Shown here: piece by piece, positions 42,768 through 51,076 of the stretch
How positions within the stretch are numbered: position 1 is the first letter of the stretch
How the letters are laid out: every line of letters starts with the position of its first letter
Origin: Thermosulfurimonas sp. F29
GTDB taxonomy: Bacteria > Desulfobacterota > Thermodesulfobacteria > Thermodesulfobacteriales > Thermodesulfobacteriaceae
NCBI RefSeq assembly: GCF_019688735.1
Contig: NZ_JAIFYA010000003.1
Coordinates: 372,001-436,000 of the forward strand
Reading direction: 5' to 3'
DNA length: 64,000 bases
Program-made: the position numbers and the translations under genes
Notes under the pieces: generated by a model
The model's input: the letters and a program-made list of their open reading frames with translations, nothing else
Databases searched by the model: none
What the model was told of the DNA's origin: nothing

Positions 42768-44231
42768 GTGAGAAAGGGGTTGGTTTTTCTGATCCTTTTA
42801 GGGTTGCTCGTGGTGCCCCCGGGGCTGGCCCGGGGGTCTTCCGGGGATGAGGACCTGCGGGCCCTGGTGCAGGAGCTCCTCAGGGAGGTAAAGGAACTCA
42901 AGAAGGAGAACGCGGAGCTGCGCAGCGAGCTCGAGAAGCTCAAGGCTCAGCGGGCGCCGGCTCCGGCCCGGGCCCTGATCACGGCCCCGAGCAAGGGGAA
43001 ACACAGCTTCTTCAGCAAGGGAGCCTACGGCTCCAAACCCAGCGGGGTGGATTTTTACGGCTTCTTTAAGATCGACGCCGTGTGGCAGGATGCTAACGCC
43101 GTGGGTGATGAGTATGTCCTGTGGGTGCTCCCCGAACACAATCTCCGCGGCGGACACAAGTACGGATCGGATTCCACCTTCACCATCAACTTCCGGCATA
43201 GCCGTTTCGGCTTTAACCTCTGGAAATACTATGGAAACTGGAAGCTCTTCGGAAAGTTCGAAATGGATTTCTATACGCAGAGCCACGGGGAGGACACCCT
43301 TCCCTGGAACCCCAACCATTCTCCCCTTCGGGCCAGGCGCGTCTTCCTCGGAGTGGAGAAGGGTACCTGGCAGTTGCTTGCCGGGCTTGACTGGATGACC
43401 ATCTCCCAGCTCTATCCTCATCTCTCGAACTTTCCCTCCGGGACCTTCATGGGGAACATCGGTTACCGGATGCCCCAGATCCGGGTATCCAAGTGGTTCG
43501 ATCTTTCCGGCGGACGGCTGAAGTTTGAGGCCGCCCTGGAAAAGCCTTACGGATTCCCGCGCATGGAGGGCATCATCTGGGATGAGGATCCTTCCGACCG
43601 GGCCGGATATCCGGGTTTCGAGGGACGTATCTCCTATACCACCAAAATATGGGGACAGCCGGCCCTCATCGCCGTCTGGGGACATTACTCCGAGGAGGAG
43701 TACGACACGGTGGACGGCGTGGAGGACGCCGACAGTTACTCCCTAGGCCTGGAGGCCAAGTTCCCCATCCCCCTTTCCTTCGCCCGCAGGGCCTTCATCC
43801 TGGGCGAAATCTGGACCGGCACCAACCTGGACGGATACTACACGGGGGGCGTCAATCAGGGAACGCGTTTTAAACTGGATAACGGTCTATATGTAACCGA
43901 TCTGAGAAGTAAATTTACCGGGGGCGGAAAGATCGTAGATGTCGATGAAATCGACGCTGTGGGCGGGTATGTGGAGCTTGAGATCTTCTGGACACCCGAG
44001 CTGGTCACCCACTTCGGCTGGGGAATCGACAACCCCGACGACGGCGATCTCAAGTATGTAAAGGGCGCCCGCCTTCAGCAGCAGATGTATTACGCCAACT
44101 TCATCTACCGGTTCACCAGGGAGTTCGCCGTGGGCGGGGAATACATGTACATCGATTGCGATTACCGCAAGTCCGACGGTGACGACGGCAAACTGAATCG
44201 CTTCATGGCGAGCTTTTACTATTTCTTCTAG
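42768..44231 (+). CDS. outer-membrane porin with N-terminal coiled coil (DcaP-like)
   Basis: A signal peptide (about residues 1-22) is followed by a coiled coil (LRALVQELLREVKELKKENAELRSELEKLKAQ), which probably trimerises in the periplasm, and then a beta-barrel rich in alternating aromatic residues ending in the outer-membrane C-terminal phenylalanine (FYYFF). This layout matches DcaP-like trimeric porins for organic anions. The start is GTG with GGAGGAGGTGCAAG upstream. The gene follows mdh, which might hint at dicarboxylate uptake, but that is speculation. A strong terminator follows. Confidence 0.8.
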   Translation: MRKGLVFLILLGLLVVPPGLARGSSGDEDLRALVQELLREVKELKKENAELRSELEKLKAQRAPAPARALITAPSKGKHSFFSKGAYGSKPSGVDFYGFFKIDAVWQDANAVGDEYVLWVLPEHNLRGGHKYGSDSTFTINFRHSRFGFNLWKYYGNWKLFGKFEMDFYTQSHGEDTLPWNPNHSPLRARRVFLGVEKGTWQLLAGLDWMTISQLYPHLSNFPSGTFMGNIGYRMPQIRVSKWFDLSGGRLKFEAALEKPYGFPRMEGIIWDEDPSDRAGYPGFEGRISYTTKIWGQPALIAVWGHYSEEEYDTVDGVEDADSYSLGLEAKFPIPLSFARRAFILGEIWTGTNLDGYYTGGVNQGTRFKLDNGLYVTDLRSKFTGGGKIVDVDEIDAVGGYVELEIFWTPELVTHFGWGIDNPDDGDLKYVKGARLQQQMYYANFIYRFTREFAVGGEYMYIDCDYRKSDGDDGKLNRFMASFYYFF

Positions 44232-44249
44232 GAATCGACACATCCGAGA

Positions 44250-44280
44250 GGCCGGAGGGAAGGCCCCTCCGGCCTTTTCT
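44250..44280 (+). terminator. intrinsic terminator after the porin gene
   Basis: GGCCGGAGG and CCTCCGGCC form a 9-bp perfect stem with a 7-nt loop, followed by TTTTCT. Confidence 0.85.
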
Positions 44281-44445
44281 CTAGTAATGCCCAAATAACT
44301 TCTGCGGCCATTTTTTCGGCATTGAGGAAATCCTGCCTTGAGGGTAGAATTTTTAAAATACATGGATGCTTTTTTCGAAAGTTCGGAAGGGAGTTTGAAC
44401 GCCGGAAGGGAATTAAGATAAAAATGTCCTGTTAAAGTTAAGTCC

Positions 44446-45252
44446 ATGAAAGTCGGTTTTATAGGCGGGGGAAAGATGGCCGAAGCCATCCTGAAAGGAG
44501 GGCTTCGGGCGGGGATTTTTCGATCGGAAAAGGTCCTGGTCTCCACCCCGGGAGAGGAAAGAAGGGCGTATCTCGAGCGGACCTACGGGGTGCGGGTCCT
44601 GTTTGACAATCCCGAGGCGGTACGCCGCTCGGAGGTAATTATTCTTGCGGTGAAACCGGCGGTTCTTCCGGGAGTCCTCGAGGAGATCCGGGAGGCGGTA
44701 AGGGATGCCAATCCCCTCCTGATCTCGGTGGCGGCGGGAGTCCCTCTTGCGCGCATGACGGATATTCTGGGGGAGGAGACCCGCCTGGTGCGGGTCATGC
44801 CCAACACGCCGGCCCTGGTACTTTCCGGGGTGAGCGTTCTGTGTAAGGGAGGTGGGGCCTCGGAGGAGGACCTCGAAATGGCCGAAAGGATCTTTTCCGC
44901 CCTTGGAGAAACCTTCCGTCTCCCGGAGGAACTTTTCGACGCGGTAACGGGGCTTTCTGGAAGCGGTCCGGCCTATGTGTTCGCTTTTGTCGAGGCCCTG
45001 GTGGACGGAGGGGTGCTCGTCGGGCTTCCCCGGGAAATAGCCGAACGCCTTGTCGTGAGTACCGTTCTCGGGGCGGCCCGGCTCATGAAGGAAACCGGTG
45101 AGGATACCTACCGTCTGAAGGCCATGGTGACCTCTCCGGGAGGAACCACCATAGCCGGGCTTAAGGCGCTGGCCGAACGCGGCTTTCACGGAGCGGTTAT
45201 GGAGGCGGTGGCCAGGGCCACCACTCGTTCCAGGGAACTTTCCCGTGGTTAG
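44446..45252 (+). CDS. proC: pyrroline-5-carboxylate reductase
   Basis: The last step of proline synthesis. The N-terminal NADPH loop is VGFIGGGKMAEAILKGG, followed by LAVKPAVL, VMPNTPALV, TGLSGSGPAYVF, and the family signature MVTSPGGTTIAGLKAL. Length is 268 residues. TTGAAC at 44395-44400 with ATAAAA 17 bp later is a possible promoter. It overlaps rlmE by 8 nt. Confidence 0.95.
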   Translation: MKVGFIGGGKMAEAILKGGLRAGIFRSEKVLVSTPGEERRAYLERTYGVRVLFDNPEAVRRSEVIILAVKPAVLPGVLEEIREAVRDANPLLISVAAGVPLARMTDILGEETRLVRVMPNTPALVLSGVSVLCKGGGASEEDLEMAERIFSALGETFRLPEELFDAVTGLSGSGPAYVFAFVEALVDGGVLVGLPREIAERLVVSTVLGAARLMKETGEDTYRLKAMVTSPGGTTIAGLKALAERGFHGAVMEAVARATTRSRELSRG

Positions 45253-45859
45253 AAAGAAAAAGAACCCCTGGGCCGATCATTACTCCCGCAGGGCCAGAGA
45301 GGAGGGTTTTCCGGCCCGCTCGGTTTACAAACTCAAGGAGGCGCAGCAGAAGTATCGTCTCATTTCTTCAGGGGATGTGGTTCTGGATCTGGGATGTGCC
45401 CCGGGGGCCTGGAGTAAATACGCCCTGAAGGTAGTGGGCCCGGCGGGACTGGTGGTGGGAGTAGACCTGAGCCCGGTAAAGATTTCGGCCCCGAATTTCG
45501 TCTTCATCCGGGAAGATGTCTTCGAGATCGTCCCGGATAAGCTTCGCGAAATTTCTCCGAAGGGATCTTACGATGTGATCCTGAGCGATCTGGCCCCCAA
45601 AACCACCGGAGATCGCTCCGGGGACCACTTTCGGTCCCTCCACCTGGCCCGCCGGGCCCTCGCGTTGGCCCGGGAGCTTCTCGCCCCCGGAGGGAATTTC
45701 ATGGTCAAAATATTCGAGGGGGAACGCACCCCCGGGTTTAGAGAGGAGGTAAAAAGGTGTTTCCAGCGTATAAAAGTCTTTCGCCCCACAAGTACCCGCT
45801 CCGGTAGCCGGGAAGTTTTTATTATCGGATTTTCTGTAACTCATGGCAAATCCTTATAA
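45245..45859 (+). CDS. rlmE: 23S rRNA 2'-O-ribose methyltransferase RlmE (FtsJ/RrmJ)
   Basis: It methylates U2552 of 23S rRNA during 50S assembly. SAM loop VLDLGCAPGAWSKYAL; catalytic K-D-K-E tetrad suggested by RSVYKLKE, DLAPKTTGD, MVKIFEG and SGSREVFIIG. Length is 204 residues. The start is GTG inside the proC 3' end. Heat-shock association of this gene is known in E. coli; nothing here shows it. Confidence 0.93.
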   Translation: MVRKKKNPWADHYSRRAREEGFPARSVYKLKEAQQKYRLISSGDVVLDLGCAPGAWSKYALKVVGPAGLVVGVDLSPVKISAPNFVFIREDVFEIVPDKLREISPKGSYDVILSDLAPKTTGDRSGDHFRSLHLARRALALARELLAPGGNFMVKIFEGERTPGFREEVKRCFQRIKVFRPTSTRSGSREVFIIGFSVTHGKSL

Positions 45860-45917
45860 AATACGGATTTGACTTTGAGGAAATCATCTGAAAAGAATTA
45901 GAACGGAGGCCCGAAAA

Positions 45918-47744
45918 ATGAAATCTGCGAAAGCCTGTAAAGATCGGCTCGGTAAAAAATTATGGGAGCTTCTGGAGCCCCTGTTGAGATTGAGTCTTTT
46001 CTGGAAAATGGGAGTGGTAATAGGAGCCTGTGTGGTGGTCAATTCAATTATGGCTATATACCTTTATTACCAGCTAAAGCGAACCTACTTTCACCTGATA
46101 GATTCCCCAGGATACATCTATGAAAGTATGGCCCGAGAAGGGCTTCTTTATCTCGAAAATTTGAAACATCTGAACCCTTCCTCCCCGGATTTCGTCTATA
46201 ACCTTTCGGTTCTGGAAATCATGCTGAGACACGCCGTAAAGGGAGGAGTGTATAGGGTGAGCTCTCAGAACAACGGGGACATTATTTTTGAGTTTCCCTC
46301 CAAAGTCAAACAGTTAAGTATATATCCCTTGCTCGAAGATGCCTATCAGCGTGTGGAAAAGTTATTAACCGATCGTTCTCTATCACCGAAAACTGTGGCC
46401 AATGAATTTGAAGCTATCGAGAAGGACTTCAATCAGATTCTCTCCTGGGGATTTCATACTCAATATTCTTTTCGTAAACATCTTGAAAAACTATTTGTTC
46501 AGACTGCACGCTTGAAGTGGGTCATAGGAGGAGTTCTCGCTTTCTTCATGATATGGGGAGCGGTGGCTTTTATAGCCATGGTAGTCATCCCCTTACGGAG
46601 GGTGGCAGAACGAATTCGAGGATTAACCCGTGGGGAACTTGCTTATAGATGTCTAGACGATCCGGAATCCTGTCATTTGAGTTACTACGCCAACGACGAA
46701 ATAGGTAATTTGACCAACGCGGTCAATGAATTGATCGGAAAATACAGTGCCCTTTCCACCTTCAAACATCTAATAGAAGAAGACGAAGAGGTGGACGAAA
46801 TTTACGGACGCCTGGCCCATGTATTCAAGGAGCTGGGGCTTGAGACCTTCGTCATCTTTTCGGTCTCTAATTCACAGAATACCATGCAGGTAATCTATTC
46901 CTCCCCCGAAGACCTGGAGGTTAATGCGGAAAAACTGATAAACGCCAATCTCTGCCGGGCCAAGAGGACCGGGCATATAGTAAGTTCCCTTGAGGCCCCG
47001 CGGATCTGCAAGATGTTCCTCTGGTCCGACGAGGCGGACCACTTCTGTATCCCCATGATGTACGGGGGACAGTGCGTGGGAGTGGTCCAGTTTCTTCTCC
47101 CTCCGGAAAGTTCCGTAAGAAAACGCAAGAGCATTCAGGAGAAGTTACGACTGGCTCAGGAATACATAGAAGAAACGGTTCCGGTCCTGGAGGCCAAGAG
47201 ATACGCAGCCACCCTTAAAGAACAATCCATGAAGGATGCCCTGACCGACCTCTACAACCGCCGCTTCCTCGAGGCCACCCTGGACACGCTTGTGGCCGGA
47301 ATATTGCGCCGCAAGACCACCATGGGCATCCTTATGGCCGATCTGGATTACTTCAAGTCCGTCAACGATAAGTACGGACACGATGTGGGAGACCTGATCC
47401 TCAAGGAGACCGCGAGGATACTCAAATCCAATGTGCGTCAATCCGACCTGGTAATTCGTTTCGGAGGGGAGGAATTTTTAATCCTCCTGATTGATTGTCG
47501 TGATGGAGAATCGGTAAGAATTGCCGAAAAATTGCGGGCAGCGGTGGAGGCGCACAAGTTCGAGGTGCCCGGGGGAACGATTCAACGCACCATCTCCATA
47601 GGGGTGAGCGAGTTTCCCACCGACGCCCAGGGGATCTGGGAAGCCATAAAGTACGCGGATGTGGCCCTCTACAAGGCCAAGGAGATGGGGCGCAACCGGG
47701 TGGTGCGCTTCACCCCGGACATGTGGCCTCTTGAGGAATACTAA
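45918..47744 (+). CDS. membrane-bound diguanylate cyclase with HAMP and GAF-like domains
   Basis: It makes cyclic di-GMP in response to an unknown signal. A first membrane span (about residues 31-50), a periplasmic sensor of about 150 residues, a second span (about 201-224), a HAMP region, a GAF-like region (about 275-425, with several cysteines) and a C-terminal GGDEF domain are visible. The active site reads RFGGEEF near residue 515, and the RxxD inhibitory site (RQSD) lies five residues before it, so product inhibition is expected. The N-terminal half is markedly richer in A/T than neighbouring genes, which may indicate different ancestry of the sensor part. SD GGAGG precedes the ATG. Confidence 0.9.
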   Translation: MKSAKACKDRLGKKLWELLEPLLRLSLFWKMGVVIGACVVVNSIMAIYLYYQLKRTYFHLIDSPGYIYESMAREGLLYLENLKHLNPSSPDFVYNLSVLEIMLRHAVKGGVYRVSSQNNGDIIFEFPSKVKQLSIYPLLEDAYQRVEKLLTDRSLSPKTVANEFEAIEKDFNQILSWGFHTQYSFRKHLEKLFVQTARLKWVIGGVLAFFMIWGAVAFIAMVVIPLRRVAERIRGLTRGELAYRCLDDPESCHLSYYANDEIGNLTNAVNELIGKYSALSTFKHLIEEDEEVDEIYGRLAHVFKELGLETFVIFSVSNSQNTMQVIYSSPEDLEVNAEKLINANLCRAKRTGHIVSSLEAPRICKMFLWSDEADHFCIPMMYGGQCVGVVQFLLPPESSVRKRKSIQEKLRLAQEYIEETVPVLEAKRYAATLKEQSMKDALTDLYNRRFLEATLDTLVAGILRRKTTMGILMADLDYFKSVNDKYGHDVGDLILKETARILKSNVRQSDLVIRFGGEEFLILLIDCRDGESVRIAEKLRAAVEAHKFEVPGGTIQRTISIGVSEFPTDAQGIWEAIKYADVALYKAKEMGRNRVVRFTPDMWPLEEY

Positions 47745-47820
47745 ACCCCGGTCCTCCTTGTCATTTCGGCCCTCTCCGGGTTAAGTAAGGGAAGGCTACT
47801 ACTCGAGGAGGGTGCGTTCT

Positions 47821-50637
47821 ATGGACTGGAAGGAGACCCTGAATCTCCCGCGAACCGACTTTCCCATGAAAGGGAAACTTCCCCAGAGGGAACCGGAGTT
47901 TCTGCATTTCTGGGAGGAGATCCGCCTTTATGAAAAACTGAACCGTCGGGAAGGCCCTCTTTTCGTCCTTCACGACGGGCCACCCTACGCCAACGGGCAC
48001 ATTCACATGGGCACGGCCCTGAACAAGGTCCTCAAGGATATCATCCTCAAGAGCCGCCGGATGATGGGCTACCGGGCTCCGTATGTGCCGGGCTGGGACT
48101 GCCACGGACTGCCCATCGAGCTCAATGTGGAAAGGGAACTCGGCGTGCGTCGGGGAGAACTTCCCAAAAACGAAATCCGGAAACACTGTCGGGCCTATGC
48201 CCGGCGCTTCGTTGACATCCAGCGGGAGGAATTCCGGCGCCTGGGGGTGCTCGGAGACTGGAAAAATCCCTACCTCACCATGAGCCCGGACTACGAGGCC
48301 ACCATAGCCCGGGAATTCGTGCGTTTTCTCGTCTCCGGACGGGTTTACCGGCGCAAGAAACCGGTCTTCTGGTGTACCCACTGCGTAACCGCGCTGGCCG
48401 AGGCGGAGGTGGAATACCACGATCACCGTTCCCCCTCCATCTATGTGAAGTTCCCTCTGGCCGAAGACGCCCTGAGGGCCCTGAACCTCCCGGAAACCTC
48501 CGCGGTGCTCATCTGGACCACCACTCCCTGGACCCTTCCGGCCAATCTGGCCGTGGCCCTCAATCCGGAGTTCGATTATGTGGCCGTGCGCTGGAACGAG
48601 GAGGTGCTGATCCTGGCCGAAGGACGCCTCTCCGCCCTCTGCGCCGAGCTGGATCGAGACCTCCCGGAGGTAATAAGGCGGGTGGATCCACGCGAGCTGG
48701 AGGGCAAGCATGTCCGCCACCCCTTTTACGATCGGGAAAGCCTCCTGATCCTCGCCGACTATGTGACCCTCGAGGCCGGAACCGGATGCGTGCACATCGC
48801 CCCCGGCCACGGTGAGGAGGACTACGAGAGCGGTCTCCGTTACGGGCTTGAGGTTTACTCCCCCGTGGACGATACCGGGCACTTCGAAAAGGAGCTTCCC
48901 ATCTTCGGGGGTCGGAACATTTTTAAGGCCAACCCGGAAATCATCGCCCTCCTCAGGGAAAAGGGACACCTGCTTCACGCCGAGGAGGTAACGCACAGCT
49001 ATCCCCACTGCTGGCGCTGCAAGAGACCGGTGATCTTCCGGGCCACCGAACAGTGGTTCATCTCCATGGATGAGGGGGGCTTGAGGGAGAAGGCGCTTTC
49101 CGCCATCGAGAGGGTGCGCTGGATCCCCCGCTGGGGAAGGGAACGCATCCGCGGCATGGTGGAAAAGAGGCCGGACTGGTGTCTTTCCCGACAGCGAGCC
49201 TGGGGGGTACCCATTACGGTCTTTATCTGTCGGGCCTGCGGCGAAATCCTCCGGGAGGAGAGGTATTACGAAAAGGTCCTGGCCCTCTTCGAAAGGGAAG
49301 GCACGGACCCGTGGTTCGAACTTCCGGCGGAGGCGTTGCTACCGGAGGGCACCCGCTGTCCCCGTTGCGGCTCCGGAGAATTTCGCAAGGAAGAAGACAT
49401 CCTGGATGTGTGGTTCGACTCCGGGGTGTCCTTTGCCGCGGTTCTGGAAAGGCGCCCGGAGCTGGCCTTCCCCGCGGACCTCTACCTGGAAGGCTCGGAT
49501 CAACACCGGGGCTGGTTCCAGAGTTCGCTCCTCTGCGCCGTGGGCACCCGGGGTGAGCCGCCCTACCGGGCCGTCCTCACCCACGGCTTCGTGGTGGACG
49601 GCCAGGGACGCAAGATGTCCAAGAGCCTGGGCAATGTCATTCACCCCCAGGACATCATCGAGAAGTACGGCGCGGAGATCCTTCGTCTCTGGGTGGCTTC
49701 GGAGGATTACCGGGAGGACATCCGGCTGTCCGAGGAGATCCTGCGGCATCTGGTGGAGGCCTACCGCAAGATCCGCAACACGGGTCGCTACCTCCTGGGG
49801 GTGCTTCACGACTTTGACCCCGAAAGACACCTGGTCTCCTGGGAGGAACTCCCCGAGCTGGAACGCTATCTCCTCCTCCGGCTGGGTGAGCTCATCCGGC
49901 GGGTGCGGAGGGCCTACGAGGATTACGAATTTCACCTGGTGGTGCACGAGCTCCATCGGTTCTGCGTGGTGGAGCTTTCCTCACTCTTCATCGACATAAA
50001 CCGGGATCGGCTTTACTGCGATCATCCCGAGGATCCCCGGCGTCGGGCCACGCAGACCGTCCTGTATCACGCCCTTTCGGCGCTGGTGCGTCTCATGGCC
50101 CCGGTGCTCTCCTTTACCGCCGAGGACCTTTATCAACACTTCCCCTTCCGGCGTGAGGCCGAAAGCGTCCACCTCCTTTCCTTCCCCGAGGTCTCCTGGC
50201 CGGAGCCCGACCGGGGGTTTCGGGAACGCTGGCGGAGGCTGCTTACCCTCCGCGGGGAGGTGACCAGGGCCCTGGAGGTGGCCCGCAAGGAGACCGAGCT
50301 CATAGGGAGCTCCCTCGAGGCCCAGGTGCTGGTGCGTCCCCCGGAAGGCGAACGGGAACTCTTTTCCGACCCCGACTGGTGGGCCTACTTCGTCATCGTT
50401 TCCTCCTTTGAGGTGAGGGAGGAGCTTCCCGCGGCCGGTCCGAGGGAGGTGCTCCTCGAGGGCGAGGAAGTCCCGGATTTCCGGGTGCTGGTGCGCCGGG
50501 CCCCGGGACGCAAGTGCGAAAGGTGCTGGCAGTGGCGCCCGGAGGTGGGGGAAGACCGGGAATTCCCCGGACTCTGCGCCCGATGCACCCGGGTGGTGCG
50601 CCGGCTGGCGGAGGAGGGAAGGCTGAGCGGGGGTTAA
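47821..50637 (+). CDS. ileS: isoleucine--tRNA ligase
   Basis: Class I synthetase with editing domain. The HIGH motif reads HMGT (GHIHMGTALNK), a variant found in related bacteria; KMSKS is exact near residue 598; LEGSDQHRGWFQSSLL is typical. Two zinc-type cysteine sets are visible: CRACG...CPRCG in the middle, and CERCW...CARC at the C-terminus. Length is 938 residues. ATG at 47821 is preferred, about 9 nt after GAGGAGG; an in-frame GTG lies 9 nt upstream. It is followed directly by lspA. Confidence 0.96.
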   Translation: MDWKETLNLPRTDFPMKGKLPQREPEFLHFWEEIRLYEKLNRREGPLFVLHDGPPYANGHIHMGTALNKVLKDIILKSRRMMGYRAPYVPGWDCHGLPIELNVERELGVRRGELPKNEIRKHCRAYARRFVDIQREEFRRLGVLGDWKNPYLTMSPDYEATIAREFVRFLVSGRVYRRKKPVFWCTHCVTALAEAEVEYHDHRSPSIYVKFPLAEDALRALNLPETSAVLIWTTTPWTLPANLAVALNPEFDYVAVRWNEEVLILAEGRLSALCAELDRDLPEVIRRVDPRELEGKHVRHPFYDRESLLILADYVTLEAGTGCVHIAPGHGEEDYESGLRYGLEVYSPVDDTGHFEKELPIFGGRNIFKANPEIIALLREKGHLLHAEEVTHSYPHCWRCKRPVIFRATEQWFISMDEGGLREKALSAIERVRWIPRWGRERIRGMVEKRPDWCLSRQRAWGVPITVFICRACGEILREERYYEKVLALFEREGTDPWFELPAEALLPEGTRCPRCGSGEFRKEEDILDVWFDSGVSFAAVLERRPELAFPADLYLEGSDQHRGWFQSSLLCAVGTRGEPPYRAVLTHGFVVDGQGRKMSKSLGNVIHPQDIIEKYGAEILRLWVASEDYREDIRLSEEILRHLVEAYRKIRNTGRYLLGVLHDFDPERHLVSWEELPELERYLLLRLGELIRRVRRAYEDYEFHLVVHELHRFCVVELSSLFIDINRDRLYCDHPEDPRRRATQTVLYHALSALVRLMAPVLSFTAEDLYQHFPFRREAESVHLLSFPEVSWPEPDRGFRERWRRLLTLRGEVTRALEVARKETELIGSSLEAQVLVRPPEGERELFSDPDWWAYFVIVSSFEVREELPAAGPREVLLEGEEVPDFRVLVRRAPGRKCERCWQWRPEVGEDREFPGLCARCTRVVRRLAEEGRLSGG

Positions 50638-50638
50638 G

Positions 50639-51076
50639 GTGATCTACGGTCTGGCCCTGGGGATCCTGATTCTGGATCTCCTCACCAAGTTTCTCCTGGA
50701 AAGATGGCTTCCGCCGGCGGGTCTCTCCCTGGTCCCGGGTCTGCTGAACCTGGTTCGGGTACGCAACCCCGGCGTGGCCTTCGGTCTTTTTCGGGACTGG
50801 GGGTGGATGGGACTATGGGTGTGGTCGCTTCTCGGCCTTGCGGCGGGGGGGCTCATCCTTTACCTGGGAAGAACCGAAAAGGATAGAGGGAGGAGGGTGG
50901 CCCTGGGAATGATCTCCGGAGGGGCTCTGGGCAACGCCGTGGATCGGATCCTTCACGGAGCGGTTTTCGACTTCGTGGACCTCCACTGGGGAGCTTATCA
51001 CTGGCCGGCCTTCAACCTGGCCGACGCGGCCATAACCCTGGGAGTGGGGGTCTACCTCCTGAGGTTGAGGTCTTGA
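50639..51076 (+). CDS. lspA: lipoprotein signal peptidase (signal peptidase II)
   Basis: An inner-membrane aspartyl protease that removes lipoprotein signal peptides. Four hydrophobic spans are predicted. The conserved boxes are DLLTKFLL, VRNPGVAFGLF, GGALGNAVDRI and FNLADAAI with the two catalytic aspartates. Length is 145 residues. GTG starts 1 nt after the ileS stop, the common ileS-lspA arrangement. Its stop overlaps the next gene (TTGA). Confidence 0.95.
   Translation: MIYGLALGILILDLLTKFLLERWLPPAGLSLVPGLLNLVRVRNPGVAFGLFRDWGWMGLWVWSLLGLAAGGLILYLGRTEKDRGRRVALGMISGGALGNAVDRILHGAVFDFVDLHWGAYHWPAFNLADAAITLGVGVYLLRLRS

Noticed and set aside
47745-47820. T-box leader before ileS
   Set aside because: The gap is only 76 nt and has no T-box core sequence or alternative hairpins.
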